From positions 1 through 17,500 of the forward strand of contig JAJDBI010000260.1 in assembly GCA_029261435.1 (NCBI GenBank): DNA of 17,500 nt. Reading direction: 5' to 3'. Positions 7,579-14,303 of this stretch are shown here, piece by piece. The stretch comes from Nitrospinaceae bacterium. GTDB taxonomy: Bacteria; Nitrospinota; Nitrospinia; Nitrospinales; VA-1. Both the position numbers and the translations under genes were made by a program. The notes beneath the pieces are model-generated. The model was given only the letters and a program-made list of their open reading frames with translations. It was not told where the DNA came from and did no database searches. How positions within the stretch are numbered: the stretch's first letter is position 1; each line of letters starts with the position of its first letter.

Positions 7579-7632
7579 CTGATGGGATATTACATAAGTT
7601 TTACATACGGTTTGATCGCTTCAGGGTACCAT
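7579..7632 (+). promoter_or_regulatory. Four heptamers at 11-bp steps ahead of the desaturase: candidate response-regulator site and promoter
   Basis: TTACATA occurs at 7590-7596 and again at 7601-7607, exactly 11 bases apart. At the same step lie TTGATCG (7612-7618) and CTGATGG (7579-7585), which resemble each other. Seven-base repeats separated by four bases are the known DNA layout for OmpR/PhoB-type dimers in tandem. TACCAT at 7627-7632 could be the -10, eight bases after the last heptamer, in place of a normal -35. This would start the desaturase mRNA near 7639. Only the two TTACATA copies are identical. Confidence 0.5.
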
Positions 7633-7670
7633 GAAGTTGTGTAAAAACCTTAAATTCGGGGAGCTTTTCC

Positions 7671-8570
7671 ATGACCAGTGATTCCACTGAGAAATACCAA
7701 CTAAAATTTAATCCAATCGCCACGGCCGTTCTCACCACCGTACACGTCATGGCGTTATTTGCTTTTTTTCCGTTTGCGTTTTCCTGGAGCGCTGTGGCAG
7801 TGATGTTTTTTTTGTACTGGGTCACTGCATCACTGGGCATCTGTCTGGGCTTTCACCGTTACCTCACTCATCGAGGTTTTTCCACGCCCAAGTGGGTGGC
7901 AAACATTCTCGTTTTATTCGGGACACTGGCCTGCCAGAATGGCCCTATCAAATGGGTCGGGCAACACCGCATCCATCACGCGGGTTCAGACACACCGGAA
8001 GACCCACATAGTGCCAAAAAAGGTTTCTGGTGGGCACATCTTAACTGGATGTTTTTCACCCATTCCAAGTTTGACGATGAGCAAGTGCTTCGTGACTACA
8101 CTAAAGATTTTTGTGATGACCCGTTTTACAAATTTCTCGACAAACACTTCATTACAGTTCAATTTGCCTTCGGCTTTATGTTGCTCGCCATCGGCGGTCT
8201 TCCCTGGGTCATTTGGGGAGTCTTCGTCCGATTAGTAGTGACCTACCATTCCACTTGGCTGGTGAACAGCGCGGCACATTGTTTTGGCTATGTAACCTTT
8301 CCTCTCAAAGACGACCTTGCCACCAATTGCTGGTGGGTTGGGCTTTTGGCCTGGGGAGAAGGTTGGCACAATAACCACCACGCATTCCCTAAGTCTGCCC
8401 GACATGGTTTACGACCCTGGGAAATTGACATGACCTGGTGGGCTCTTTGCGTTTTGGAAAAACTCGGCCTCGCGAAAGACATTAAAGTAGCTCAGTTGAT
8501 TCCCAATCCTGATAACAGTGAAAAGGATGCCCCGGCCTTTATCGGGAAGATTGTCACACAGCCAGCCTGA
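7671..8570 (+). CDS. Membrane acyl-CoA/acyl-lipid desaturase (delta-9 type)
   Basis: A 299-residue integral membrane di-iron enzyme that puts a double bond into saturated acyl chains using oxygen and electrons from an outside donor. The three histidine boxes are HRYLTH (62-67), HRIHH (99-103) and HNNHH in EGWHNNHHAFP (near 240). Hydrophobic segments lie around 17-55, 73-90 and in two stretches before the last box. The sequence around the boxes (GFHRYLTHRGF, GQHRIHHAGSDTPEDPHS) is the pattern of stearoyl-CoA/DesC delta-9 desaturases. The start at 7671 has GGGGAG seven bases upstream. No ferredoxin or cytochrome b5 domain is fused. It is divergent from a sensor kinase operon, with tandem repeats between. 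The requirement for O2 implies an aerobic or microaerobic life. Substrate form (CoA, ACP or lipid) cannot be told from sequence. Confidence 0.94.
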   Translation: MTSDSTEKYQLKFNPIATAVLTTVHVMALFAFFPFAFSWSAVAVMFFLYWVTASLGICLGFHRYLTHRGFSTPKWVANILVLFGTLACQNGPIKWVGQHRIHHAGSDTPEDPHSAKKGFWWAHLNWMFFTHSKFDDEQVLRDYTKDFCDDPFYKFLDKHFITVQFAFGFMLLAIGGLPWVIWGVFVRLVVTYHSTWLVNSAAHCFGYVTFPLKDDLATNCWWVGLLAWGEGWHNNHHAFPKSARHGLRPWEIDMTWWALCVLEKLGLAKDIKVAQLIPNPDNSEKDAPAFIGKIVTQPA

Positions 8571-8643
8571 CCAGTGTAACACTGGACTCAATGAGTAATA
8601 ACTTTTTCTGGCTGGGAGTAGTCTGGGCTTAAAGTCATTACTC
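8571..8643 (+). other. Structured 3' region between the desaturase and its terminator
   Basis: Directly after the stop codon is a tight hairpin, CCAGTG-TAA-CACTGG (8571-8585). A second, larger one follows: GAGTAATAACTTT (8593-8605) pairs with AAAGTCATTACTC (8631-8643) at 12 of 13 positions around a G-rich 25-base loop. Neither ends in a T run. The strong terminator follows 20 bases later. Confidence 0.5.
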
Positions 8644-8662
8644 GCACTCCATAAGTATATTT

Positions 8663-8693
8663 AAAAGCCGCGCTTTTTAGCGCGGCTTTTTTT
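8663..8693. terminator. Strong two-way intrinsic terminator between desaturase and DUF2797 gene
   Basis: A 12-bp stem, AAAAGCCGCGCT (8663-8674) with AGCGCGGCTTTT (8679-8690), has a four-T loop. T runs follow on the plus strand (8687-8693), and the A run at 8663-8666 gives a shorter one on the minus strand. It ends the desaturase and probably the convergent gene at 8697. Confidence 0.93.
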
Positions 8694-8696
8694 GTT

Positions 8697-9500
8697 TCAC
8701 TCTATTTGTTGAAAGTCGAACTCCAAATGGTAACCCGCATATTTGCGCATGTTGATCACCCTGTGCTCAAAGATAAGGTATTGACCTTTGATACCCGTCA
8801 AACGGTCTGTGAATTCCGGAATTTTATCGAGATTATGACTGGATATTTTTTCAGGAACCGATTCGACAGGATAAACCAACTCTTCAACTTGCCCATCCTT
8901 CACAGCATATCTTTTTAATTCTGGCGGAAAAAGCTCTTGCGCCTTATCACGAAAGGTGAGCAAGTCCACCTCTGCCACTTCCCCTTTCAGCATTTTGCGC
9001 CAGTTGGTTTTATCTGCAAAATCTTTTGCGATAGCGACTTCAATCTGCCCCGAAAGAACCCTCTCAGGAACCCTGGCAATGATCAATCCTTTCACTGCCC
9101 CCTGATCAATCCAGCGATCTGGAATATTGTAGTGCCGGGTGATGCCAACCTTCACACCACTGGTCAACGACAGATATACAAAGTGGTCGATATTACAATG
9201 GGTGCGCCAGAATTCGCGGTCAGCCTCATTACCTTTTTCGTGTTCGCAAAGTTCAGGGCGAACTGAACACATGGCGTTACCGGGAAGGTCACGAGAACAG
9301 GGAAAACAATATCCCTGATCATAAGATTTTCGAGTCTTCCTCCCGCATTCGATACAGGTTATGGTGCCTGTCCATTTCAAACTAACGGACTCGCCAACAT
9401 GTGGATTCACAGGATAAGAGTTTTTATCCAAACTTAAAAAATATGCAATCGGACTCTGAGGTTCTACTTCCATTTTTCGAAGCTGACCTGAAACTTTCAT
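8697..9500 (-). CDS. DUF2797-family protein with cysteine pairs
   Basis: A 267-residue protein that I place in DUF2797, whose function is not established. Near the N-terminus two CxxC pairs (C49/C52 in CIEC, C65/C68 in CFPC) form a probable zinc ribbon. Further cysteines and a histidine (C78, C85, H87, H101, C102) may bind a second metal. The core is VYLSLTSGVKVGITRHYN (about 108-125), then PDRWIDQGA (128-135); the VGITR...R pattern is reminiscent of GIY-YIG nuclease-like folds, but that is my inference. I start at the ATG at 9500 because GGAG stands eight bases before it; the frame extends to a TTG at 9521. It follows a small membrane protein gene whose stop is 17 bases upstream, so the two are one operon. 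Confidence 0.8.
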   Translation of the reverse strand: MKVSGQLRKMEVEPQSPIAYFLSLDKNSYPVNPHVGESVSLKWTGTITCIECGRKTRKSYDQGYCFPCSRDLPGNAMCSVRPELCEHEKGNEADREFWRTHCNIDHFVYLSLTSGVKVGITRHYNIPDRWIDQGAVKGLIIARVPERVLSGQIEVAIAKDFADKTNWRKMLKGEVAEVDLLTFRDKAQELFPPELKRYAVKDGQVEELVYPVESVPEKISSHNLDKIPEFTDRLTGIKGQYLIFEHRVINMRKYAGYHLEFDFQQIE

Positions 9501-9517
9501 TAAAAATTCTCCATGAA

Positions 9518-9685
9518 TCAACGACTCTGTTTCTGGTGAGTTTTACGCAAAAAATAGTCTAGAACACCCACCGCAAACAAAACCGTCGCCACCACTGTTA
9601 TAGAATCAAAAACCAAAAAACTGATTAAAAATAAAAGGAGATAAAGAAAAATCCTCAGTGCTTTATTTCGATCGGCAAAAGGCAT
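9518..9685 (-). CDS. Small two-helix membrane protein, probably leaderless
   Basis: A 55-residue protein of unknown function, starting MPFADRNKALRIF. It has one long or two short hydrophobic helices (about 10-42: IFLYLLLFLISFLVFD and VVATVLFAVGVLDYF) and a basic tail, LRKTHQKQSR. By the positive-inside rule the tail is cytoplasmic. I choose the ATG at 9685, not the GTG at 9703, because a strong promoter places the expected first RNA base on this ATG; the GTG would lie upstream of the -10 box. No Shine-Dalgarno is then available, consistent with a leaderless message. It is followed closely by the DUF2797 gene in the same operon. I know no named family for it, and its reality rests on promoter, hydrophobic pattern and operon position. 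Confidence 0.68.
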   Translation of the reverse strand: MPFADRNKALRIFLYLLLFLISFLVFDSITVVATVLFAVGVLDYFLRKTHQKQSR

Positions 9686-9691
9686 GGCGCG

Positions 9692-9720
9692 ATTATAAGT
9701 CACCGGGTCCTACACTGCAA
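9692..9720 (-). promoter_or_regulatory. Near-consensus sigma-70 promoter for the small membrane protein/DUF2797 operon
   Basis: On the minus strand TTGCAG (9720-9715), a 17-base spacer, then a perfect TATAAT (9697-9692). Six bases later comes the ATG at 9685, so transcription should start on or next to the start codon. Confidence 0.78.
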
Positions 9721-10072
9721 AAATCATGAGAACAGAATCAACCTTTTTCAAAGAGCGGTAGAAAATATCTCACCCTTTTAACACCCTCCCCCCCCCCAAA
9801 AGGGTGTAAGAGACTATTTTCATCCAATAATCGAAAAAAATATCTTTATCCGAAAGTTTCGCATAAAAACATATAACTCACGAAAAATCAGTGATTTTAT
9901 ACGGATAAAAACCAAAAATATCCGCATTCCGACTCAATGTTTGCACAATTGGCACAGTTGACAAGTGGCATAGGTTTACCCTTTTAGGGTAGAATTGTGA
10001 TTGGGGAGGACAAGTAAAGCTACTATAAATTGGGTCAGGACATTTTTTAAAAGTCCTTTTATTTGTTCTATT
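9704..10072. other. Gene-free, palindrome-rich gap of 369 bases
   Basis: No coding frame convinces here. Going left to right it contains: the promoter serving the minus-strand operon; an ACACCCT/AGGGTGT hairpin (9781-9807) with ten C in its loop; the palindromes CGAAAGTTTCG (9851-9861) and AAAATCAGTGATTTT (9884-9898), enclosed by the inverted pair TTTATCCG (9845-9852) and CGGATAAA (9902-9909); three TTG-CA repeats near 9941-9964; a TACCC/GGGTA stem (9977-9991); and a purine-rich GGGGAGGA (10003-10010) with no start codon at a fitting distance. A weak promoter for the HDOD gene may be TTGGGG (10001-10006), 17 bases, TATAAA (10024-10029). Confidence 0.6.
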
Positions 10073-10924
10073 ATGAGTTTAATTGATATTCACGATCTCG
10101 TAAACGAAAACGAACCACTTGCTTCTCTTCCCAACACTTTCTATAAACTACGGGAAGTGGTTGCTGACCCTGCCTGCGATTTTGATGATATTGCTGAAAT
10201 AATCAGTATTGATCCATCCTTGACTTTACGCCTCTTAAAAATTGTCAACAGTGCTTTTTATGGCTTCCGTGGAGAAATCGAAACGGTTCCGCACGCACTG
10301 GGTGTTGTGGGAACAGAACAACTGATGCAGTTGGTATTGGCCACAACGGTGGTTGGGCAATTCAAGGGCATAGACATGATAGACATGGAATATTTCTGGA
10401 AACACAGCGTCGCCTGTGGTTTATCTGCCCGAGCTATTCATCAAGCACGTGGAGAATATGATGGAGAAAGATTTTTTGTGGCTGGGCTCCTTCATGATAT
10501 AGGCCGCCTGGTGATGTGTCTAAAAGCTCCTGATCAACTGAGAATTGTTTTAGACTTTGCAAAAAAAAGTGGTGACCGCTGGCATAAGGCAGAAGCTAAA
10601 TACTTCGGCTTTGATCATGGTGGTGTCGGCGGAGCCCTCCTTAGAGCATGGAATCTCCCAAAAAGTTTACAAGAGGCCGTTGCTCATCATCATTTTCCTG
10701 CATCGGCTCAACACTTTCCCCTGGAAGCTGCCACCGTTCATTTGGCAGACAACATCAGTCACCAGGTTGTTGCAGAACCAGATATAGAAGACGATAGATT
10801 TTGTATTGAGAAAGGTGCGTGGGATGCTGTTCAGTTATCTGAAGACTTGCACCTTGAACAAATCATTGAACAAGTGGAAACTCAATTAGAAGATGTCAGC
10901 CAGATTTTTGTTCAGACCACCTGA
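10073..10924 (+). CDS. HDOD-domain signalling protein
   Basis: A 283-residue protein made almost wholly of an HDOD domain, an HD-phosphohydrolase relative that usually works as a non-catalytic signalling module in cell-cycle, stress or chemotaxis-linked regulation. LPNTFYKLREVVADP (19-33), IDPSLTLRLLKIVNSAFYG (46-64) and VPHALGVVGTEQL (72-84) are the HDOD signature. An HD pair remains in GLLHDIGRL (H141, D142), with H111 before it and HHH in EAVAHHHFP. Some metal-binding residues thus survive, and hydrolase activity cannot be excluded. There is no receiver, GGDEF or EAL domain. I start at the ATG at 10073 (MSLIDIHDLV) because the 24-residue extension to a TTG at 10001 looks non-conserved and spans the likely promoter. 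No Shine-Dalgarno is seen at the ATG. The partner is unknown. Confidence 0.88.
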   Translation: MSLIDIHDLVNENEPLASLPNTFYKLREVVADPACDFDDIAEIISIDPSLTLRLLKIVNSAFYGFRGEIETVPHALGVVGTEQLMQLVLATTVVGQFKGIDMIDMEYFWKHSVACGLSARAIHQARGEYDGERFFVAGLLHDIGRLVMCLKAPDQLRIVLDFAKKSGDRWHKAEAKYFGFDHGGVGGALLRAWNLPKSLQEAVAHHHFPASAQHFPLEAATVHLADNISHQVVAEPDIEDDRFCIEKGAWDAVQLSEDLHLEQIIEQVETQLEDVSQIFVQTT

Positions 10925-11120
10925 CAAATCAACTCTTCACCGCCTCCTTTCTGAAACACTATTTCCGACTATCCTGTCAATGAAAAAGCATCAAAAATAG
11001 CGCCAGTAAAAATTCAAAGAAGATATATTTTTAAGCTTGAATTGTTTTTAAACATAAGAGACACTAATAGAGTTAAGAGTGACAGTGATCTTTGAACTCC
11101 CAAGAACAAGGAGATGCTTA

Positions 11121-11342
11121 ATGGAAGACTTAACAATTTCTAAAGGATGGTTTCAAGACAAGGGTGACGACTCCCCGGAGAAAAAGAAGTTCTGTGAGCA
11201 CAGGGCCAGCACTGTCACCCTGGACTACGACGTCGGGATAGAGTACTGCTCTTTCTGCGGTGCTTTAGCTCACTACAATCCAGATTTGGATGCGCTGGAG
11301 TGGACTCTACCGGAACACCTGCAAAAACAAAATTACAACTAA
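11121..11342 (+). CDS. Small putative zinc-binding protein, unknown function
   Basis: A 73-residue protein I do not recognise. The start is the ATG at 11121 with an ideal AAGGAG seven bases upstream; a frame extension to 11079 is not needed. Spaced cysteine and histidine residues, C25-x-H27 in KFCEHRA and C43-xx-C46 in EYCSFCGAL, could bind one zinc ion as a compact ribbon. Between them is TVTLDYDVGI, a probable beta hairpin. The tail ALEWTLPEHLQKQNYN is helical and polar. The 196-base gap upstream holds no clear promoter. A strong terminator follows, so it is probably a single-gene transcript. Good translation signals and a terminator argue that it is real. Confidence 0.7.
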   Translation: MEDLTISKGWFQDKGDDSPEKKKFCEHRASTVTLDYDVGIEYCSFCGALAHYNPDLDALEWTLPEHLQKQNYN

Positions 11343-11366
11343 TCTGGAACTTTTTATATTCCAGAA

Positions 11367-11401
11367 AAAAACCCCTTAGCCTTTCGGCTAGGGGGTTTTT
11401 T
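11367..11401. terminator. Two-way intrinsic terminator between the zinc protein and PiT transporter genes
   Basis: AACCCCTTAGCC (11370-11381) pairs with GGCTAGGGGGTT (11386-11397), with one G-U wobble, around TTTC. T runs follow on both strands (11396-11401 on plus, the A run at 11364-11370 for minus). A smaller hairpin, TCTGGAA/TTCCAGA (11344-11365), precedes it. Confidence 0.92.
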
Positions 11402-11428
11402 ATTTCCATCATTCTTTGTTTGACTGGA

Positions 11429-12679
11429 CTACGACAAAAATACCAAAAATATTTTATAGCAAAACATGGAAATCACGGCTGTGAAAGGAATGGTCGAGAC
11501 CCAGGAAATCGCAATCATTTTAATAATACCCAAATTCAGAGTTGGTAGTCCTCTGGCAAGCCCGACACCAATCACCGACCCCACCAGTGTGTGTGTCGTA
11601 GAAATTGGCAGACCCATTTTGGAACAGATCAATACCACCGTTGCTGCAGCAAATTCGGCTGCAAAGCCCCGTGAGGGGGTGATTTCCGTAATTTTTTCTC
11701 CAATGGTAGCCATGACCTTGGCTCCCCAGATCATCAATCCAAATACAATGAACCCGCCCCCCAGGCCCAAAATCCAGGTCGGCATAGCAACTTTCATATG
11801 GACGTGTCCATCCTTGAGAATCGCAACCACAGCTGCCAGGGGACCCACCGCATTAGCAACATCGTTGGAACCATGAGCAAAAGCCACATAAAAAGCAGTT
11901 AAAATTTGAAGGTATTTAAATACATTTTCAGTTTCATGAAACTGTTTTTGGAGATCCCATGAGGCGTTGTAAGGTATTTTTTTTGCCAGGAATTTTGTAA
12001 CTACAAATGCCAGGCTCCCCACTCCAAGAGAAATCAACAGAGCCATTGCAAATGAAAGGTCCAGATGAAGATTTTTCAGTCCCTTATAAACCATGGCGTT
12101 TGAAAGAATCACAAATACACAAAACACCATATAAGGAAGCAGGTTTTTAGCATGAATCAGCGGGGTTCGTTTGCTAAAAACATTTTTACTTATAAATTTG
12201 AACACCAGAAAAGCAACTAAACCACCCATAAGAGGTGAAACCACCCAGCTCAAAACTACCTGGCCGACTTTTCCCCAATTAACGACATCCATACCTCCAG
12301 CGATAACACCGAACCCCACAACACCTCCCACGATAGAGTGAGTTGTAGAAACCGGCCACCCCAAATAACTGGCAATATGCAACCAGAGAGCTGCAGCAAC
12401 CAAGGCAGAAATCATGCCATAAACCAAATGATAGGGAACCGCTTCAAAAACGGTTGGATCGAGCATTCCCTTGCGGATGGTGTCGGAAACATGGCCTCCA
12501 ACAAAAAAAGCCCCTATAAACTCGGCCACAGCTGCGATCATAATCGCCTGCTTAAAGGTCAACGTCTTCGAGCCTACGCTGGTACCCATTGCGTTCGCAA
12601 CATCGTTGGCCCCAATATTACAGGCCATATATATACAAGCGATCACCGCGAATGAAAGCAGGAAGGTGTCTAAATCCAA
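11429..12679 (-). CDS. pit: PiT-family inorganic phosphate transporter
   Basis: A 416-residue integral membrane carrier that brings in phosphate, usually as a metal-phosphate with H+ or Na+. The two inverted halves each carry the PiT signature: GANDVANAMGTSVGS (near 23-37) and GSNDVANAVGPLA (near 271-283). Each half also has a PVSTTHSIVGG or PISTTHTLVGS motif. About ten membrane helices can be drawn, with a central basic cytoplasmic loop (KKIPYNASWDLQKQFHETENVFKY is just before the second half). The start is a TTG at 12679; AAGGAG sits six bases before it, and the first residues MDLDTFLLSF fit. It follows a DUF47 gene by 46 bases, a very common pair. Members of this family can also move sulfate or other oxyanions, but the DUF47 partner favours phosphate. 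Confidence 0.93.
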   Translation of the reverse strand: MDLDTFLLSFAVIACIYMACNIGANDVANAMGTSVGSKTLTFKQAIMIAAVAEFIGAFFVGGHVSDTIRKGMLDPTVFEAVPYHLVYGMISALVAAALWLHIASYLGWPVSTTHSIVGGVVGFGVIAGGMDVVNWGKVGQVVLSWVVSPLMGGLVAFLVFKFISKNVFSKRTPLIHAKNLLPYMVFCVFVILSNAMVYKGLKNLHLDLSFAMALLISLGVGSLAFVVTKFLAKKIPYNASWDLQKQFHETENVFKYLQILTAFYVAFAHGSNDVANAVGPLAAVVAILKDGHVHMKVAMPTWILGLGGGFIVFGLMIWGAKVMATIGEKITEITPSRGFAAEFAAATVVLICSKMGLPISTTHTLVGSVIGVGLARGLPTLNLGIIKMIAISWVSTIPFTAVISMFCYKIFLVFLS

Positions 12680-12725
12680 ACCAGGCTCCTTGCCGAGATT
12701 GAAAAAAAGTTAAAGGGAAATAGAA

Positions 12726-13397
12726 TTATTGAGAAAGGAATATCCTGAGAGTTTTACCGATTTGTTCTGTCTTGTCTGCAACAGCTCCAAGCTTTTTAAT
12801 CACTTCATTCCAAAGCAACAAATCGGCAGCGCCCATTTCATCGCCCAGCCCAAACAGCTTTTGGGCCAATTTAAACTGCTTGCGGTCAGCTTCCCACTCG
12901 GCAGTCGCTAGCTCCTGTGTAGCCTTTTCTACTTTTTCCGCTTCAGCCCCGCCAAAAGAAGCTTCCAACAAAGCTTCCAACTCTGAAATCAAGTCGCAAC
13001 CCATATGTGCCGTATCGACAACATGGTTCACCAACTCATGCAGGGCAGGCTTGATTGCATCTGGCGTATCCAGGTTTTTGATGCGCAGTATAACTGCCAA
13101 ATCTTCAACAGCGTCTGCAATATCATCTTGCGCAGAAAGGAGATGCATAAAATCTTTTTTATCAACAGGAAGAAACATGCTTTGTCGCATATGGGTACGA
13201 ATATCATCTTTGATGATGTCAGCCTCATGCTCCAGCTTCACAATCAGTTCTGAAATTTTTTGAACCGAATCGTAGTCCTTGCCTTCCAGTGCGTCAAACA
13301 GAGGCTTGATTTGCTCCACACAAGCACGAACCTTGTCCATATGGCTCGCAAGGGGCTTGAACGGGGATTTCGAAAACATTGACAGGATGGATCTCAT
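12726..13397 (-). CDS. DUF47 (PhoU-like) phosphate transport regulator
   Basis: A 223-residue all-helical cytoplasmic protein of the DUF47/TIGR00153 family, related to PhoU and usually encoded next to PiT transporters, whose activity it is thought to restrain. MRSILSMFSKSPF opens it. The repeated metal-contact pattern of PhoU-like helices is visible in VKLEHEADIIKDDIR (53-67), SAQDDIADAVEDLAVIL (88-104) and ATAEWEADRKQFKLAQKLF. The start is the ATG at 13397 with AAGGAGG about five bases away. That Shine-Dalgarno lies in a small hairpin, TGACC-AAGGA-GGTCA (13414-13400), which might damp translation. It is the first gene of the operon with the PiT transporter. A promoter lies somewhere in the 174 bases upstream, but I could not pick one with confidence. 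Confidence 0.92.
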   Translation of the reverse strand: MRSILSMFSKSPFKPLASHMDKVRACVEQIKPLFDALEGKDYDSVQKISELIVKLEHEADIIKDDIRTHMRQSMFLPVDKKDFMHLLSAQDDIADAVEDLAVILRIKNLDTPDAIKPALHELVNHVVDTAHMGCDLISELEALLEASFGGAEAEKVEKATQELATAEWEADRKQFKLAQKLFGLGDEMGAADLLLWNEVIKKLGAVADKTEQIGKTLRIFLSQ

Positions 13398-13571
13398 CTG
13401 ACCTCCTTGGTCATAAAGGTTAAGCAGGCTGAATTTATTCTATTTATCTGAAAGTTGCAACCCTCTATAAAAGAATAAAAAGCATGGCCTCATATCTGAT
13501 CTGAAAAATCAGCATCTCAGCTTTTATGAAAACAGGCAACTCCCATAAAAACAAACCCTCAGCCTTACAAC

Positions 13572-14303
13572 TCACCCTCCCATGATTGCCAACCAATCTT
13601 CGAGGTGTTGGATTTGGAGGTAGGAGTTTGACTGGCGAACATCCCCCATCTCGCCATAAGGCTTTCCGCCATAATTATGTCCCGGATATAACGTAATATG
13701 ATCTTCAATTTTAGATAAACGCCGGGTCAGGGTATGGAATAATTCTTCACTATTTCCTCCGGGCAAATCCACCCGTCCGCACCCCTGCAAAAAAAGCGTA
13801 TCTCCGGCAACAAGGCTATCGGCCACCCGGAAACATTGAGACCCAGGTGTATGTCCCGGAGTGTGTAAAAAACTGATCTCCACAGAACCCACTTTAAGTT
13901 TATCCTCTCCGTCCACCTGCTTCATGTCAGACATGGATATCCCCGTGACCTGCTTCAACCCTTCCGCTTCATGTTTGTTCACATAGACCGGTACAGGATT
14001 TTTTTCCATCAACTCAGCCAACCCGGTTATTTCAATGCCAAAAATTTCACCTCCCACATGATCGGGATGGTAATGAGTCACCAGCGCACCGGTTAACTTC
14101 ATGTCGTCTTCTTCCACAACCTTGAGAACCCCATCAATATCCCACGCAGGATCGACCACCACACATTCGCGGGTTTCCTTATCTCCGATCAAGTATAGAA
14201 AGTTAGCCATCGAACGTGCCGAGGGGTCCTGGGTACCTACATCGATCCCTGACAATAACTGTTTGAAATAAATTGGATTTTTTTCTGACAAGATTCCCCC
14301 CAC
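13572..14303 (-). CDS. MBL-fold hydrolase, glyoxalase II / persulfide dioxygenase-like
   Basis: A 243-residue metallo-beta-lactamase-fold enzyme. The metal ligands are H77, H79, D81 and H82 in THYHPDHVGG, H147 in FLHTPGHTPG, D168 in AGDTLF and H209 in YPGHNYG. The stretch LFLQGCGRVDLPGG (170-183) is the GCGR-D pattern shared by ETHE1-type persulfide dioxygenases and some GloB-like proteins. The long C-terminal domain of classical glyoxalase II is absent. A thioester hydrolase or a persulfide oxidase are both possible; no rhodanese or sulfide genes are near. The start is taken as a GTG at 14303, overlapping the stop of the upstream nuclease gene as TAGTG. A TTG at 14291 is an alternative, as conserved-looking sequence begins only at NPIYFKQLL. 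Confidence 0.87.
   Translation of the reverse strand: MGGILSEKNPIYFKQLLSGIDVGTQDPSARSMANFLYLIGDKETRECVVVDPAWDIDGVLKVVEEDDMKLTGALVTHYHPDHVGGEIFGIEITGLAELMEKNPVPVYVNKHEAEGLKQVTGISMSDMKQVDGEDKLKVGSVEISFLHTPGHTPGSQCFRVADSLVAGDTLFLQGCGRVDLPGGNSEELFHTLTRRLSKIEDHITLYPGHNYGGKPYGEMGDVRQSNSYLQIQHLEDWLAIMGG

Noticed and set aside
9949..9965. TTGGCACAG as the -24 half of a sigma-54 promoter
   Set aside because: The -12 half (GC at the right distance) is missing.
10037..10060. Possible attenuator hairpin (AGGAC/GTCCT) in the HDOD leader
   Set aside because: Five pairs and an AT-rich extension with a bulge; too weak to claim termination.
13500..13545. Pho-box-like TTTTCATAAAAG...GAGA upstream of the DUF47-PiT operon
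   Set aside because: Only one half resembles the consensus and the second repeat fails; nothing like the 11-bp pattern seen at 7590.
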